A DNA stretch of 64,000 bases. Origin: Prolixibacteraceae bacterium. Its GTDB lineage: Bacteria; Bacteroidota; Bacteroidia; Bacteroidales; Prolixibacteraceae. Under the pieces are notes generated by a model. It had not been told where the DNA came from, did not search any database, and saw only the letters and a list, made by a program, of their open reading frames with translations. This document shows, one piece after another, positions 37,360-46,792 of this stretch. The DNA is taken from NCBI GenBank assembly GCA_019459525.1, contig JAIBEY010000087.1:1-64000 (forward strand), written 5' to 3'. The position numbers and the translations under genes were made by a program. Position 1 is the first letter of the stretch, and each line of letters begins with the position of its first letter.

Positions 37360-39762
37360 TTATTTTTTATTTTCTTCTTCCGGAAATTCTTCAGCCAGTT
37401 CTTTGTCTTCCTCTTCGTTTTCTTCGTAAATTTCGATGATTGGTTCTGTAAATGCTTTGCTTACCAGTCGTTTATCGAGCGTAAGCAACAGCGACGGCAG
37501 AACCATCACATTAAAGAACATGGCAATCAGCAATGTGGTTGAGATAAGGATTCCAAGGGCCTGTGTACCACCAAACTCGGAAACGATGAAAACGCTGAAT
37601 CCCAAAACCAATACGATACTGGTATAAATCATGCTGAACCCGGCTTCGTGCAGGGCATTTAAGGCTGATATTTTAATTGCTCCATTGTTTACTTTCAGCT
37701 CGTGCCGGTAGCGTGAAAGGTACTGAATGGCATTATCGACCGAAATTCCGAGCGCAATACTGAATACAATAATGGTGGACGGTTTAATTGGGATACCGGC
37801 AAAACCCATGATGGCTGCGGTAATCAGCAACGGAATAATGTTTGGAACCATCGAAACCAGTATCATTCGGAAAGAGGTAAATAAGAAAGCCATCAGGATT
37901 GAAATCAGGACAATGGCAATCAGTACCGATTCGAATAAATTTTTGATCAGGAAATTGGTTCCTTTGGCATAAACCACGCTGTTTCCGGTCACTTTTACTG
38001 TATATTTTGCCGGGTCAAAAATACTGTCAACCTGGGGTAAAATATCGGCCATCAGCGAATCCATATGGTTGGTTCCTACGTCGGCCATCTGGAAACTAAT
38101 TCGGGTTGTTTGTTTGGTACTATCCAGGAACGAATTCAGTAAACCACTTCCGTTTCCCTGAACATTCTGTGGAATATAACTGAAAATGAAGTTTTTTTCC
38201 ATCGAACTGGGTAACGAGTATTTGCTTGAATCGCCATTGTAATAAGCTTGCCGCGCAAATTTGAAAACTTCGATTAACGACAGTGGTTTCGAAAATTCAG
38301 GATGTTTCCCTATGGAGTCCTGTAACTGGCTTATTTTCTGAATGGTTGAATAGGTTAATACTCCATTGGGTTTTTTGGTATCGACAGAAATTTCGAACGG
38401 CATTACACCTCCGAAATTGGATTCGAAGAACTTCAGGTCGAGGTAAGTTGGGTCGTCACTCCTGAAATCATCCACCACTTTCCCTGAAGTTTTCATCATG
38501 CTCAGGCCAACAAATCCAATAACGACGAGCCCTCCGGCAATTCCGTAAATTAAGTTTCTGCGGTTGCTGATCAGGTAAATCACTTTATCTAAAACGGCTC
38601 CAAAGAAATTGTTGTCGAGGTGCTTGATGTGTTTGGGAGATGGCGGCGCCAGCAGACTGAGAATAATAGGAAGCAGCACGATGGTCAACACATACAACAC
38701 CATGATGTTGATGGATGTAACAATACCAAATTCGCGCAACATCTGGTTCGGAACCAGGATAAAAGCTGCGAACCCGAGTGCTGTAGCGGCATTGGTCATG
38801 AGCGATGCAAACCCGATGCGATGGATAACTTGCGATAAGGCCCTCATTTTATTGCCGTGGCTACGGTATTCCCAATGGTATTTGTTCAGGATGTAAATAC
38901 AGTTTTCGATCACAATAATTACAATGAGCGACGGAATAACCCCGGTTAAAATGGTGATTTTGTAGTTAAAAAGCACGAGTGTACCCACCACCCAGATGAT
39001 ACTGATGCCCACAATCAACAAAGAACTGGCCACTACGCGTAACGATCTGAAAAACAAAAGCATGATGAAGGCCGCCACCGCAATGCTGATAATGATGAAC
39101 AGGAACAATTCGTGTTTCACCTTTTGCATGGTAACCGTGCGGATGTATGGCATCCCGGAGTAGTGTATCTCGACTTTTGCCTGAGCACGGTAAGCTTCCA
39201 CAGTTTTTACAATGTTGTCAATCAGTGTGATCCGGCTAATGTCGTTTATTTTTTTCTTGTCGAGGGTAATGGTCATCAGCGTGGCCTTTGTTTGGGGATT
39301 GTAGAGCATTCCCTCGTACATTTTCAGGCTAAGTATGGTGTTTTTGAGGCTGTCAACCTCTGCCTGGGTGGTCGGATTTTGAGAAACGACTGGCAGGATG
39401 TTGAATTGATGGGTTTCTTCATTTTTCACCAGATTGATGGCCCTGGTCAGGCTAACCACTTCCAGCACGCCATCAATTTCTTTAATCTGATTGCCCAGGT
39501 TGTTCCATGCGTTAAACTGGTCGAGCGTAAATAAATCGGGATTTATTGCCCCGATTACGATTACATTCCCATCTTCACCAAAAAGTTTCTTAAATTCGAG
39601 GTATTCCATTCTGGTGCTGTCTTTTTCGGGCAACAGCGAGGCATTTTCGTACGAAAGGGCTGCATTTTTGCCTTTATAACCCATGAAGATTGTCAGCAGA
39701 AGGAGTACAACAATCAGGAAAGTTCTGTGTTTGAGGATAAAACGGGATATATGTGTAAACAT
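37360..39762 (-). CDS. MMPL/RND-superfamily exporter
   Basis: An 800-residue membrane protein with two repeats of one helix, a large loop and five helices, the MMPL (patched-like) pattern (KHRTFLIVVLLLLTIFMGY at the start; second half from ISNRRNLIYGIAGGLVVIG). Sterol-sensing-like helices include VFSIALGISVDNAIQYLSRY with the GxxxDNA segment. Relatives export lipids or hopanoids. The C-terminus is highly acidic (EIYEENEEEDKELAEEFPEEENKK). It is a single gene; 290 bp separate it from trkH, which is divergent, and that gap contains no other gene. Confidence 0.85.
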   Translation of the reverse strand: MFTHISRFILKHRTFLIVVLLLLTIFMGYKGKNAALSYENASLLPEKDSTRMEYLEFKKLFGEDGNVIVIGAINPDLFTLDQFNAWNNLGNQIKEIDGVLEVVSLTRAINLVKNEETHQFNILPVVSQNPTTQAEVDSLKNTILSLKMYEGMLYNPQTKATLMTITLDKKKINDISRITLIDNIVKTVEAYRAQAKVEIHYSGMPYIRTVTMQKVKHELFLFIIISIAVAAFIMLLFFRSLRVVASSLLIVGISIIWVVGTLVLFNYKITILTGVIPSLIVIIVIENCIYILNKYHWEYRSHGNKMRALSQVIHRIGFASLMTNAATALGFAAFILVPNQMLREFGIVTSINIMVLYVLTIVLLPIILSLLAPPSPKHIKHLDNNFFGAVLDKVIYLISNRRNLIYGIAGGLVVIGFVGLSMMKTSGKVVDDFRSDDPTYLDLKFFESNFGGVMPFEISVDTKKPNGVLTYSTIQKISQLQDSIGKHPEFSKPLSLIEVFKFARQAYYNGDSSKYSLPSSMEKNFIFSYIPQNVQGNGSGLLNSFLDSTKQTTRISFQMADVGTNHMDSLMADILPQVDSIFDPAKYTVKVTGNSVVYAKGTNFLIKNLFESVLIAIVLISILMAFLFTSFRMILVSMVPNIIPLLITAAIMGFAGIPIKPSTIIVFSIALGISVDNAIQYLSRYRHELKVNNGAIKISALNALHEAGFSMIYTSIVLVLGFSVFIVSEFGGTQALGILISTTLLIAMFFNVMVLPSLLLTLDKRLVSKAFTEPIIEIYEENEEEDKELAEEFPEEENKK

Positions 39763-40052
39763 TATTGGAGGATAATATCTGATTTTACAGGCAGATGATT
39801 AATTTTTGAATTTGAATTGGCGCAAAAATAGTACAATATTTAATACTTTACAAAGCTGGAACTTATAAAAGACGGTTGGCTTAGTTTAGCTGATTTTCAA
39901 TTTAGTATGAGACTAGATGGTGTGGGTTTGGTTTAATTTGCAAGGGTAAATGTTTACATTGATTTAATATGCGTGACTTTTGAAAATAAAAGATGGGTTA
40001 AGTTCTATGTTTGGTAAAACTGGACTAATTTTGCTTCGTTTTTCCTTAAAGT

Positions 40053-41867
40053 ATGATTCTAACTAAACTGTTTGTTCAAAAATTTAACTGGAACAGAAAA
40101 TTACTCAACCTGAAAAGTGCCATCAACTGGGTTTTGCTTCTGTTTACATTTGGTTTATTTCTTTTGGCGATTCAAGACATTGGGTTTCCCGGCACTGAAA
40201 AGGCCACCCAATTTCAGATTCATAACTTGTATTTCAGGATTAGTTACCTGGTTATTGGTGTTTTATACCTGGTTCGATCCATTTTTTTTAAAGGAAGTAC
40301 CGGAAATAAAAAAGTGTTTATTACCCAGCTTATTATCGGTATTTTTCTTGTCCTTTTCTTTTTCCCGATTTTTGTGGTCAGCTACGGCGAAACATTTGAA
40401 TACTATTTGTATCAAACTGCTGCTATCCAGATGCTGGCTTTTGTATTGTTTTTTCTCGAATTATCGAGAATGGAAATCAATATGCTGATTAAAGTGTTAA
40501 ACCCGGCGCAGTTGTTCATGTCGAGTTTTGCCTTTATCATTTTTGCAGGCGCCATGCTGCTGCTGATGCCCATGTCAACTACCGTTCCCATTAGTTTCAC
40601 TGATGCCTTGTTTACTTCAACCAGCGCAGTTTGCGTTACCGGTTTGGCTGTGGTTGACACCGCTACCCGCTACACTTTTTTGGGTAAATTTATTATCCTG
40701 GCGCTCATACAGATTGGCGGAATTGGAGTAATGACCATTACCAGTTTTTTTGGTATTTTCTTCAAGGAAAAATCATCGATACGCGAACAGTCCATGTTGC
40801 GCGATTACCTGAGTGAAGATAGTTTCGATTCGATTATAAAATCGTTGATGAAGGTGGTGTTGATTACTTTGCTGATTGAGGCGATTGGCGCTGCTTTTAT
40901 CTACATGTCACTAGAAAAAAATGCACTCGGCTCCGAAAGTGATAATATCAAGTTTGCCATATTCCATGCTGTTTCAGCATTCTGTAACGCCGGCTTTTCT
41001 ACTTTGACTGACAATTTATACGATATTCGCATCCGGCACAATTACAATGTCCACATCTGGATAGCCAACCTGATTATTTTAGGCGGTATTGGATTTCCGA
41101 TTTTGTTGAATCTGTATCAGTATTGCAGAAGTCAGGTCATCTGGCTGGTGGAGTATTTTCGAACCCGCAAGTCGTATGTGCACCGCGTAAATATGATTAC
41201 TTTGAACTCGAAGATTGTGATGTTTTCCACCTTTTTGCTATTGGTTTTTGGCACTTTAGCTTTCTTTTTCTTTGAAGCCGATCATACCCAACAGGGAATG
41301 GATTTAAAAGGTAAGCTGGCGATGTCGTATTTTCAGAGTGTTACGCCTCGCACGGCCGGATTCAATAACTTTAGCATGTCAGCCTTGTCGATGCCATCTA
41401 TCCTGATTATTACGTTCCTGATGTGGATTGGGGCTTCTCCGGTTTCAACCGGAGGTGGTATAAAAACCAGCACTTTTGCGCTGGCCATTTTAAATAGTAT
41501 TCGTATCATAAAAGGCAAAAATCACATCGAAGTACACCGGTATGAAATACACGAATATTCAGTAAATAAGGCGTTTGCCATCATTACGCTTTCTATATTT
41601 ACCATTATTATAGGAGCTTTTGGAATTTTTATTTTTGACGGAAAATTTGGAATGCTTCGGATTATTTTTGAATGTTTTTCGGCTTATGGTACTGTTGGTT
41701 TATCGCTTGATTTAACGCCCGGCCTTTCTGCCCCGTCAAAATATATCCTCGTAGTGCTGATGTATATTGGTCGGATGGGAAGCATCACCTTGCTTTTATC
41801 GATGGCAAAAGCTTACGGAAGTGCTTCGTTGTACCGCTATCCGAAGGAGAATTTAATTATAACTTAG
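40053..41867 (+). CDS. TrkH/KtrB-type potassium transporter subunit
   Basis: A 604-residue transporter. Four selectivity-filter loops typical of the TrkH family can be read, e.g. STSAVCVTGLAVVDT, AFCNAGFSTLTDNL, TPRTAGFNNF and AYGTVGLSLDLTP. The first 150 residues contain extra helices before the pore module, which explains its length above KtrB. It moves K+ (or Na+/K+) across the inner membrane under control of the cytoplasmic NAD-binding subunit encoded 65 nt downstream. Confidence 0.92.
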   Translation: MILTKLFVQKFNWNRKLLNLKSAINWVLLLFTFGLFLLAIQDIGFPGTEKATQFQIHNLYFRISYLVIGVLYLVRSIFFKGSTGNKKVFITQLIIGIFLVLFFFPIFVVSYGETFEYYLYQTAAIQMLAFVLFFLELSRMEINMLIKVLNPAQLFMSSFAFIIFAGAMLLLMPMSTTVPISFTDALFTSTSAVCVTGLAVVDTATRYTFLGKFIILALIQIGGIGVMTITSFFGIFFKEKSSIREQSMLRDYLSEDSFDSIIKSLMKVVLITLLIEAIGAAFIYMSLEKNALGSESDNIKFAIFHAVSAFCNAGFSTLTDNLYDIRIRHNYNVHIWIANLIILGGIGFPILLNLYQYCRSQVIWLVEYFRTRKSYVHRVNMITLNSKIVMFSTFLLLVFGTLAFFFFEADHTQQGMDLKGKLAMSYFQSVTPRTAGFNNFSMSALSMPSILIITFLMWIGASPVSTGGGIKTSTFALAILNSIRIIKGKNHIEVHRYEIHEYSVNKAFAIITLSIFTIIIGAFGIFIFDGKFGMLRIIFECFSAYGTVGLSLDLTPGLSAPSKYILVVLMYIGRMGSITLLLSMAKAYGSASLYRYPKENLIIT

Positions 41868-41932
41868 CCTTTTGTCTCGTAGTTTATCGCTTGCAAATGC
41901 TTAATGAATGAACAAGAACTAAAAAATATCAC

Positions 41933-42601
41933 ATGAATATTGTTGTAATCGGACTAGGAAATTTTGGCGCCTCGCTGGCAAAAAATCTAACTTCATTAGG
42001 ACATGATGTACTTGGCGTAGATAACGACCTGGGTAAGGTTGAATATTTTAAAGACTCGGTTGCCAATACCATTTGCCTGGATGCTACTGATCCACATGCC
42101 CTGCGAATTTTGCCGCTTAAAGAAGCCGATGCTTTTGTTGTGAGTATTGGAAGCGATTTCGGGATTTCGGTACAAATAGCTGCACTCCTTAAAAAGTTTG
42201 GCGTATCGCGGGTTATTTGCCGCGAGAGTTCATCGATCCATTTTACCGTTCTTAATGCCATTGGTATCACCGAAACCATTAATCCGGAATACGAATCAGC
42301 CAAAATTTTTGCACAGAAACTTCCGCTAAAAGGAATCCAAAACTTGTTTGCAATCACCGATTCTTTTAAAATTTTAGATATGGTTATGCCGGTTTCATTG
42401 ATCGGACAGAAATTCTCACCAGCGCTCTTTCGAAAAGAAACCCATCTTAAAATTGTAGCCCTGAAACGAAATTTCCGGATTGTTTATTCATCGGCTTTGG
42501 CTGCTGAAAACGAAGATAAAAACGAAATAGAATTTAAAGAAAACGATACGCTGGTTTTAGCTGGCGAAATGAAAGACATCAAGCGTTTTTTGCACGAATA
42601 A
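41933..42601 (+). CDS. TrkA/KtrA-type regulatory subunit
   Basis: A 222-residue cytoplasmic protein with an N-terminal RCK domain starting VVIGLGNFGASLAKNL (GxGxxG nucleotide loop; D at VDNDLGKVE) and a C-terminal TrkA_C domain (SPALFRKETHLKIVALKR). It should gate the adjacent TrkH-like pore in response to nucleotides. Only one RCK-TrkA_C unit is present, as in KtrA rather than the double TrkA. Confidence 0.93.
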   Translation: MNIVVIGLGNFGASLAKNLTSLGHDVLGVDNDLGKVEYFKDSVANTICLDATDPHALRILPLKEADAFVVSIGSDFGISVQIAALLKKFGVSRVICRESSSIHFTVLNAIGITETINPEYESAKIFAQKLPLKGIQNLFAITDSFKILDMVMPVSLIGQKFSPALFRKETHLKIVALKRNFRIVYSSALAAENEDKNEIEFKENDTLVLAGEMKDIKRFLHE

Positions 42602-42833
42602 AGACCATTCCCGAATCCGGATTTTAATCAAACATTATTCCGAATGGCGTCAGAAAATGGGTGTGTTTTGTATTTTTAACCCCAAATTAAAAGTTTAGCC
42701 ATGAAATAGCCATAAGAGCTAAAGCACATGCCAACCAAAAATGTTTAAATGGCTATTCCATGAGGTTGAGAATTGAATTGAAAATCTGAAGTTAATGCCA
42801 AATTGTAGGAATCAAAAACGAAAATTTATACGA

Positions 42834-43598
42834 ATGAAACCATATGTTGTAATTGTACTGCTTTTTCTGGGCAATTTAACTGCTCATGCACAACCTTCTG
42901 TTATCGCCCACCGGGGCTCTTCCTTTGCCGCTCCCGAAAACACAGAGGCTGCCGCTAGACTGGCCTGGCAACAAAATGCCGATGCCGTTGAACTGGATAT
43001 ATATCTTTCGAAAGATAACCGGGTTGTGGTTATTCACGACAGCAATACGAAACGCACCACTGGTCAGGACTATAAAGTGGCCGAAACAAGCGCCGAAGTG
43101 CTCAGAACCCTGGATGCCGGTTTATGGAAAGGTGAGCAGTTCAAAGGCGAAAAAATACCATTCCTGGAAGAGATGATTGCAACGGTTCCGGAAGGTAAAA
43201 AGATGGTTGTCGAAATTAAATGTGGTGTGGAGGTTTTGCCTGCACTGCAACAAGTGGCCGATCGGTCGGGCAAAAAAGAGCAGTTAATTTTTATTGCTTT
43301 CGGATGGGAGACTATAGTAGCCACCAAACAATTGTTTCCTGAAAATGCCTGTTACTGGCTAAGCAGTTCGGCTACTGCTGTTCAGGAAAAAATGGAAGAA
43401 GCTGCGAAAAAAGGATTAGACGGGATAAACCTGAATTATAAAATTGTTGACGAGAAAACGGTTGAACAGGCCAAAGCACTTGGGCTTGAGGTTCTTTCGT
43501 GGACTATTGACGATCCGGAAGAAGCCAGGCGCCTCGTAAAAATCGGGGTGACCGGCATTACCACCAATCGCCCCGATTTAATGAAAAGTAGCTTGTAG
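42834..43598 (+). CDS. Secreted glycerophosphodiester phosphodiesterase
   Basis: From ATG 42834 (MKPYVVIVLLFLGNLTAHA signal) the product has 254 residues; an upstream in-frame ATG at 42795 would add 13 basic residues and is less likely. GDPD motifs: IAHRGSSFAAPENT, VELDIYLSKD and VVIHD, with the metal-binding E-x-D pair, then VVEIK and the closing VLSWTIDDPEEA. It hydrolyses glycerophosphodiesters to glycerol-3-phosphate, probably in the periplasm. Single gene between trkA and the opposing apbE-like gene; an AATAGCCAT/ATGGCTATT stem occurs in the gap before it (42705-42757). Confidence 0.9.
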   Translation: MKPYVVIVLLFLGNLTAHAQPSVIAHRGSSFAAPENTEAAARLAWQQNADAVELDIYLSKDNRVVVIHDSNTKRTTGQDYKVAETSAEVLRTLDAGLWKGEQFKGEKIPFLEEMIATVPEGKKMVVEIKCGVEVLPALQQVADRSGKKEQLIFIAFGWETIVATKQLFPENACYWLSSSATAVQEKMEEAAKKGLDGINLNYKIVDEKTVEQAKALGLEVLSWTIDDPEEARRLVKIGVTGITTNRPDLMKSSL

Positions 43599-43606
43599 TC
43601 AGCAGC

Positions 43607-44614
43607 TTATTTTTCTTCGAAAATCATTTTCTTCATCCCCTCAGAGAAAAAAATCTCGTATTCGCCTTGCTGATTGCTGTAAACAAAATAGACTTCAATG
43701 CCCGGAAGTTTTTTTAGCAGTTCTTTGCTTTTGTCAACACCAAGCACCATAAATGCGGTGGCATAAGCATCGGCGGTCATACAATCATCGCAAACAACGG
43801 TAGCGCTCAAAAGCGTATTTCGCGCCGGAAATCCGGTTTTGGGGTCGATGGTGTGCGCATATTTTACTCCGTCTTCAACGAAAAATTTCCGGTAGTTTCC
43901 GGAGGTAGCCAGCGATTTATTGTCGATTTCGATGATTGCCTGCAATTCTTTACCCGGATCCATGTTTCCATCCGAAGGTTTGTCGATGCCAATGTGCCAA
44001 AGCCGGTCTTTGGCATTGGTCCCTTTTCCGCGTAGTTCGCCACCAATCTCAACCAGGTAATTTTTTATGCCTTTACTCTCAAAGAAATCGCAGACTACAT
44101 CTACCGAATAGCCTTGAGCAATGGCATTAACATCAATTTTTACTTCAGGAAAACGTTTGATGACCTTTTGTCCTTCCAGTTTCACTTTTTCCATCCCAAC
44201 AAGCTGTAGTAGGCTGTCGATATGGGCCGAGTCGTGTTTGGCTACCGGGCCGTTGGCAAATCCCCAGGCTTTCACCACCGGACCAACGGTAATGTCGAAT
44301 GCCCCGCCGGATACGGTATAAACTTCGGCCGATTTGTTGAAAACATTCACAAACCATTCGTCGGCCTCAACCGTTGGGTCGTTATTGTTTATCCTCGAAA
44401 TAACAGAGGTCGAATCGTAAATAGAAAGTGAACGATCAAAAGCCTTCAGGATCGAATCGATGGCGTTGGAATAATCTTCGTTTTCCGAATTTTCGTAGGT
44501 GATGCTATAGGTAGTGCCCTGTGCAAACCCTGATATTTTTACATATTCACTTTTTTTTGGTTGGCAGGCCACCAGGAACAGTGCCAGTCCAAGAACGAAT
44601 CCGGTAAATTTCAT
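43607..44614 (-). CDS. apbE: FAD:protein FMN transferase (ApbE lipoprotein)
   Basis: From ATG 44614 the product has 335 residues and a lipoprotein signal (MKFTGFVLGLALFLVAC). The frame is open 33 codons further upstream but without signal-like sequence. ApbE features: GAFDITVGPVVKAWG, VDVNAIAQGYSVDVV, GGELRGKG, TSGNYRKFF, THTIDPKTG-like HTIDPKTGFP and the metal-binding CDDCMTADAYATA. It attaches FMN covalently to proteins such as NqrB/NqrC or RnfG, none of which is in this window. It converges on the GDPD gene. Confidence 0.92.
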   Translation of the reverse strand: MKFTGFVLGLALFLVACQPKKSEYVKISGFAQGTTYSITYENSENEDYSNAIDSILKAFDRSLSIYDSTSVISRINNNDPTVEADEWFVNVFNKSAEVYTVSGGAFDITVGPVVKAWGFANGPVAKHDSAHIDSLLQLVGMEKVKLEGQKVIKRFPEVKIDVNAIAQGYSVDVVCDFFESKGIKNYLVEIGGELRGKGTNAKDRLWHIGIDKPSDGNMDPGKELQAIIEIDNKSLATSGNYRKFFVEDGVKYAHTIDPKTGFPARNTLLSATVVCDDCMTADAYATAFMVLGVDKSKELLKKLPGIEVYFVYSNQQGEYEIFFSEGMKKMIFEEK

Positions 44615-44910
44615 ACGTAAATAATTTGTTTTTTTAATTGTCGTATGGAACTCGCATGTCGATATTCTCATATGCTTAGGTGTAAGTATTTTACATGCTC
44701 GTTTCATATGCATTATTTTTACTACACAAATGTAGGATTTTATTGGGCCACAGAACCAACTGGCGCTTCACTTTTTGCCGAATAGAACTGTGAGTACGTT
44801 TGTTCCCGCTATATTTTTGCGAAGAAAGAAGTTTTAACTTATGTGGTTTTACTACCCATTATTTGAAAGGATTGCCTAAATTTGAGAAAAGCAATTCAAG
44901 CACAACGAAA

Positions 44911-45444
44911 ATGAAAAGACGACGGATTGATTACAGGCGGTTGATTGTCATCGTTTTTCTGCTCATCCTCATGACAGTGATTGCTTCACTAACTATTGGG
45001 AAAGACATCTACGAATACAACGAAAACGGAATGTTTTCCTTTGCTTTTGTGAATTTTTCGGGCTATTTGTTCTTTTTCCTGTTCATGCCCATGGAGTTAG
45101 CTTTCATTCTGTACCTGCGAACCGGATACGATCCGTTAACTCTTAATTTAGTAGCCGTTACTACGGCCATGGCTGCGCAGACCGTTGATTACCTGGTTGG
45201 TTATTTTTTTAGTACCGGAATTATTGACCGGCTGATTGGTCGCCGGCGCTATGAACGGGCTGAGGCTGAAATCCGTAAATACGGCAATTGGACCCTTTTT
45301 CTGTCGAACTTGCTTCCGCTTTCCTCACCGGTGATTTCGCTTGCTGCCGGAATGCTGAAATACCGGGTTAAAGAGGCTTTATTTTTTAGTTTCGCCGGAA
45401 TGATTTGCAGGTATTTATTGCTTACACTGCTATTTCACGGATAG
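44911..45444 (+). CDS. DedA/SNARE-associated-like small membrane protein
   Basis: From ATG 44911 (MKRRRIDYRRLIVIVFLLIL) the product has 177 residues; the frame is open from 44800 but the added residues look unstructured. Several helices and the LSNLLPLSSPVISLAAGMLKYRVKEALFFSFAG stretch, with an amphipathic re-entrant loop, match the DedA/VTT (SNARE-associated) family. Members are phospholipid scramblases or flippases. It is shorter than typical DedA proteins. It is transcribed towards the BNR lipoprotein gene, whose stop lies 3 nt away. Confidence 0.7.
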   Translation: MKRRRIDYRRLIVIVFLLILMTVIASLTIGKDIYEYNENGMFSFAFVNFSGYLFFFLFMPMELAFILYLRTGYDPLTLNLVAVTTAMAAQTVDYLVGYFFSTGIIDRLIGRRRYERAEAEIRKYGNWTLFLSNLLPLSSPVISLAAGMLKYRVKEALFFSFAGMICRYLLLTLLFHG

Positions 45445-45447
45445 GTT

Positions 45448-46773
45448 TTATTTTATACCATAAAAAAATGATCTGTTCAACTTGTTAAGCCACCCCATTG
45501 CGACAACACTTCCAGTATGGTCGATGTAAAGGCCATTAATATTCGGTTCACTAAAGAATGTTTCAAATGTTTCAAAATTTAGTGTTTTCAATACACCAAA
45601 TCCTGGGATGGCCATGTAATAAAAAGCTCCAAATTGATGAACGTAACTTTGCATCGAACCGGTATTGAAAGATACCGAACCCGAGAATACCATTTTGTAA
45701 GACTTGCCTAAGTCAGTTGATTTGTAAATTCCTGCATTACTTTGTGTGAAAACGATTATTTCATCATTTTCAGTAACAAAAAGGCTATATGGATAATTCG
45801 GAGTAGTAAGGGGAGTCCATGTTTTCCCATCATCCTCTGATTTCATTACAAATTGTTTTTGGCCAGTAGGATCGCCCAAGGATAAAAGCCATCCGTTTTT
45901 TAACCGGAAGGCACCAGTCATATAATAGTTTTTTCCTGAAACGTTTACCGGATTTAACCAAGTCGTTCCTCCATCTTTGGAATGCCACAAGCCACGTTTG
46001 TTTTGTGTTGCCCATAAATCGCCATCGTTGGTTATCCAGAAATAAAAGTAGTAGGGTCGATCAGGGATTGGATTAGTGCATTTTATCCAGGAAAGTCCAT
46101 GATCAGTACTTTTATATAATTCGCCATACCAGGTTCCAATGTACACAACTCCGTTTTTATCTATTTCAATTTCTCGGGCTCCATTTAGTTTTGGTTCATT
46201 AATTGGCTGCCAATCCAGAAAATTAGATCCTCGTTTGTACACTTTGCTTACCGAAATCATCCAACTTTGGTTATTTATGGTATCCGAAGCTAAATCGGAG
46301 AGCTGGTTAAGCGGTGAATAATCTATTTCGTTCCAAGCGTTGTAAATCATTCCATGTGCGGTTATTTGGGATTCAGGAAACACATTTCCATTGGGATCAG
46401 TAACCCGTGCAGACACCATTTGGGTAAACGAATCGGTTCCTAATTTCCAGCGGGTTGCTGCTTTGCCGCTTTTATTTGTTTTAACAATCTGCTGATCAAC
46501 CGTTCCGCCACCTTTTGTTACCTTGAATTCAATAGTAAATCCGCCTACATCGTTGGGTGTAGCATTGCTATATACCTGAACAAAAATGCTGTCTTTTAAG
46601 TATTCGCCGCCAACCGAAATTTGGTTGTTGTTAAAATAACTAAAGTTATAGCTTGCCAGTGTTTCCACAGAAGGGTCGTTAAAATTGCATGAGATGATCG
46701 TTGAAAGCAAAACGACGAAGACTTGAATTTGCAGTAATTTGCTATTCCTGAATATGTTGGTTGTTTGTCTCAT
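45448..46773 (-). CDS. Surface-type lipoprotein with Ig-like domain and BNR/YCF48 repeats
   Basis: A 441-residue lipoprotein (lipobox STIISC near residue 29). Residues about 50-145 form a Big/invasin-like domain (IFVQVYSNATPNDVGGF... AATRWKLG... SARVTDPNG). The rest is a beta-propeller of BNR blades (YKSTDHGLSWIKC, WHSKDGGTTWLNP, MKSEDDGKTWTPL, YKSTDLGKSYKMV). Nineteen nt upstream lies the twin-barrel outer-membrane protein gene, so the two probably form an operon and may be a surface complex. Blades resemble those of the giant secreted protein at 9026-14020. Function unknown. Confidence 0.75.
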   Translation of the reverse strand: MRQTTNIFRNSKLLQIQVFVVLLSTIISCNFNDPSVETLASYNFSYFNNNQISVGGEYLKDSIFVQVYSNATPNDVGGFTIEFKVTKGGGTVDQQIVKTNKSGKAATRWKLGTDSFTQMVSARVTDPNGNVFPESQITAHGMIYNAWNEIDYSPLNQLSDLASDTINNQSWMISVSKVYKRGSNFLDWQPINEPKLNGAREIEIDKNGVVYIGTWYGELYKSTDHGLSWIKCTNPIPDRPYYFYFWITNDGDLWATQNKRGLWHSKDGGTTWLNPVNVSGKNYYMTGAFRLKNGWLLSLGDPTGQKQFVMKSEDDGKTWTPLTTPNYPYSLFVTENDEIIVFTQSNAGIYKSTDLGKSYKMVFSGSVSFNTGSMQSYVHQFGAFYYMAIPGFGVLKTLNFETFETFFSEPNINGLYIDHTGSVVAMGWLNKLNRSFFYGIK

Positions 46774-46792
46774 TTTGATGGAATTTAGAACG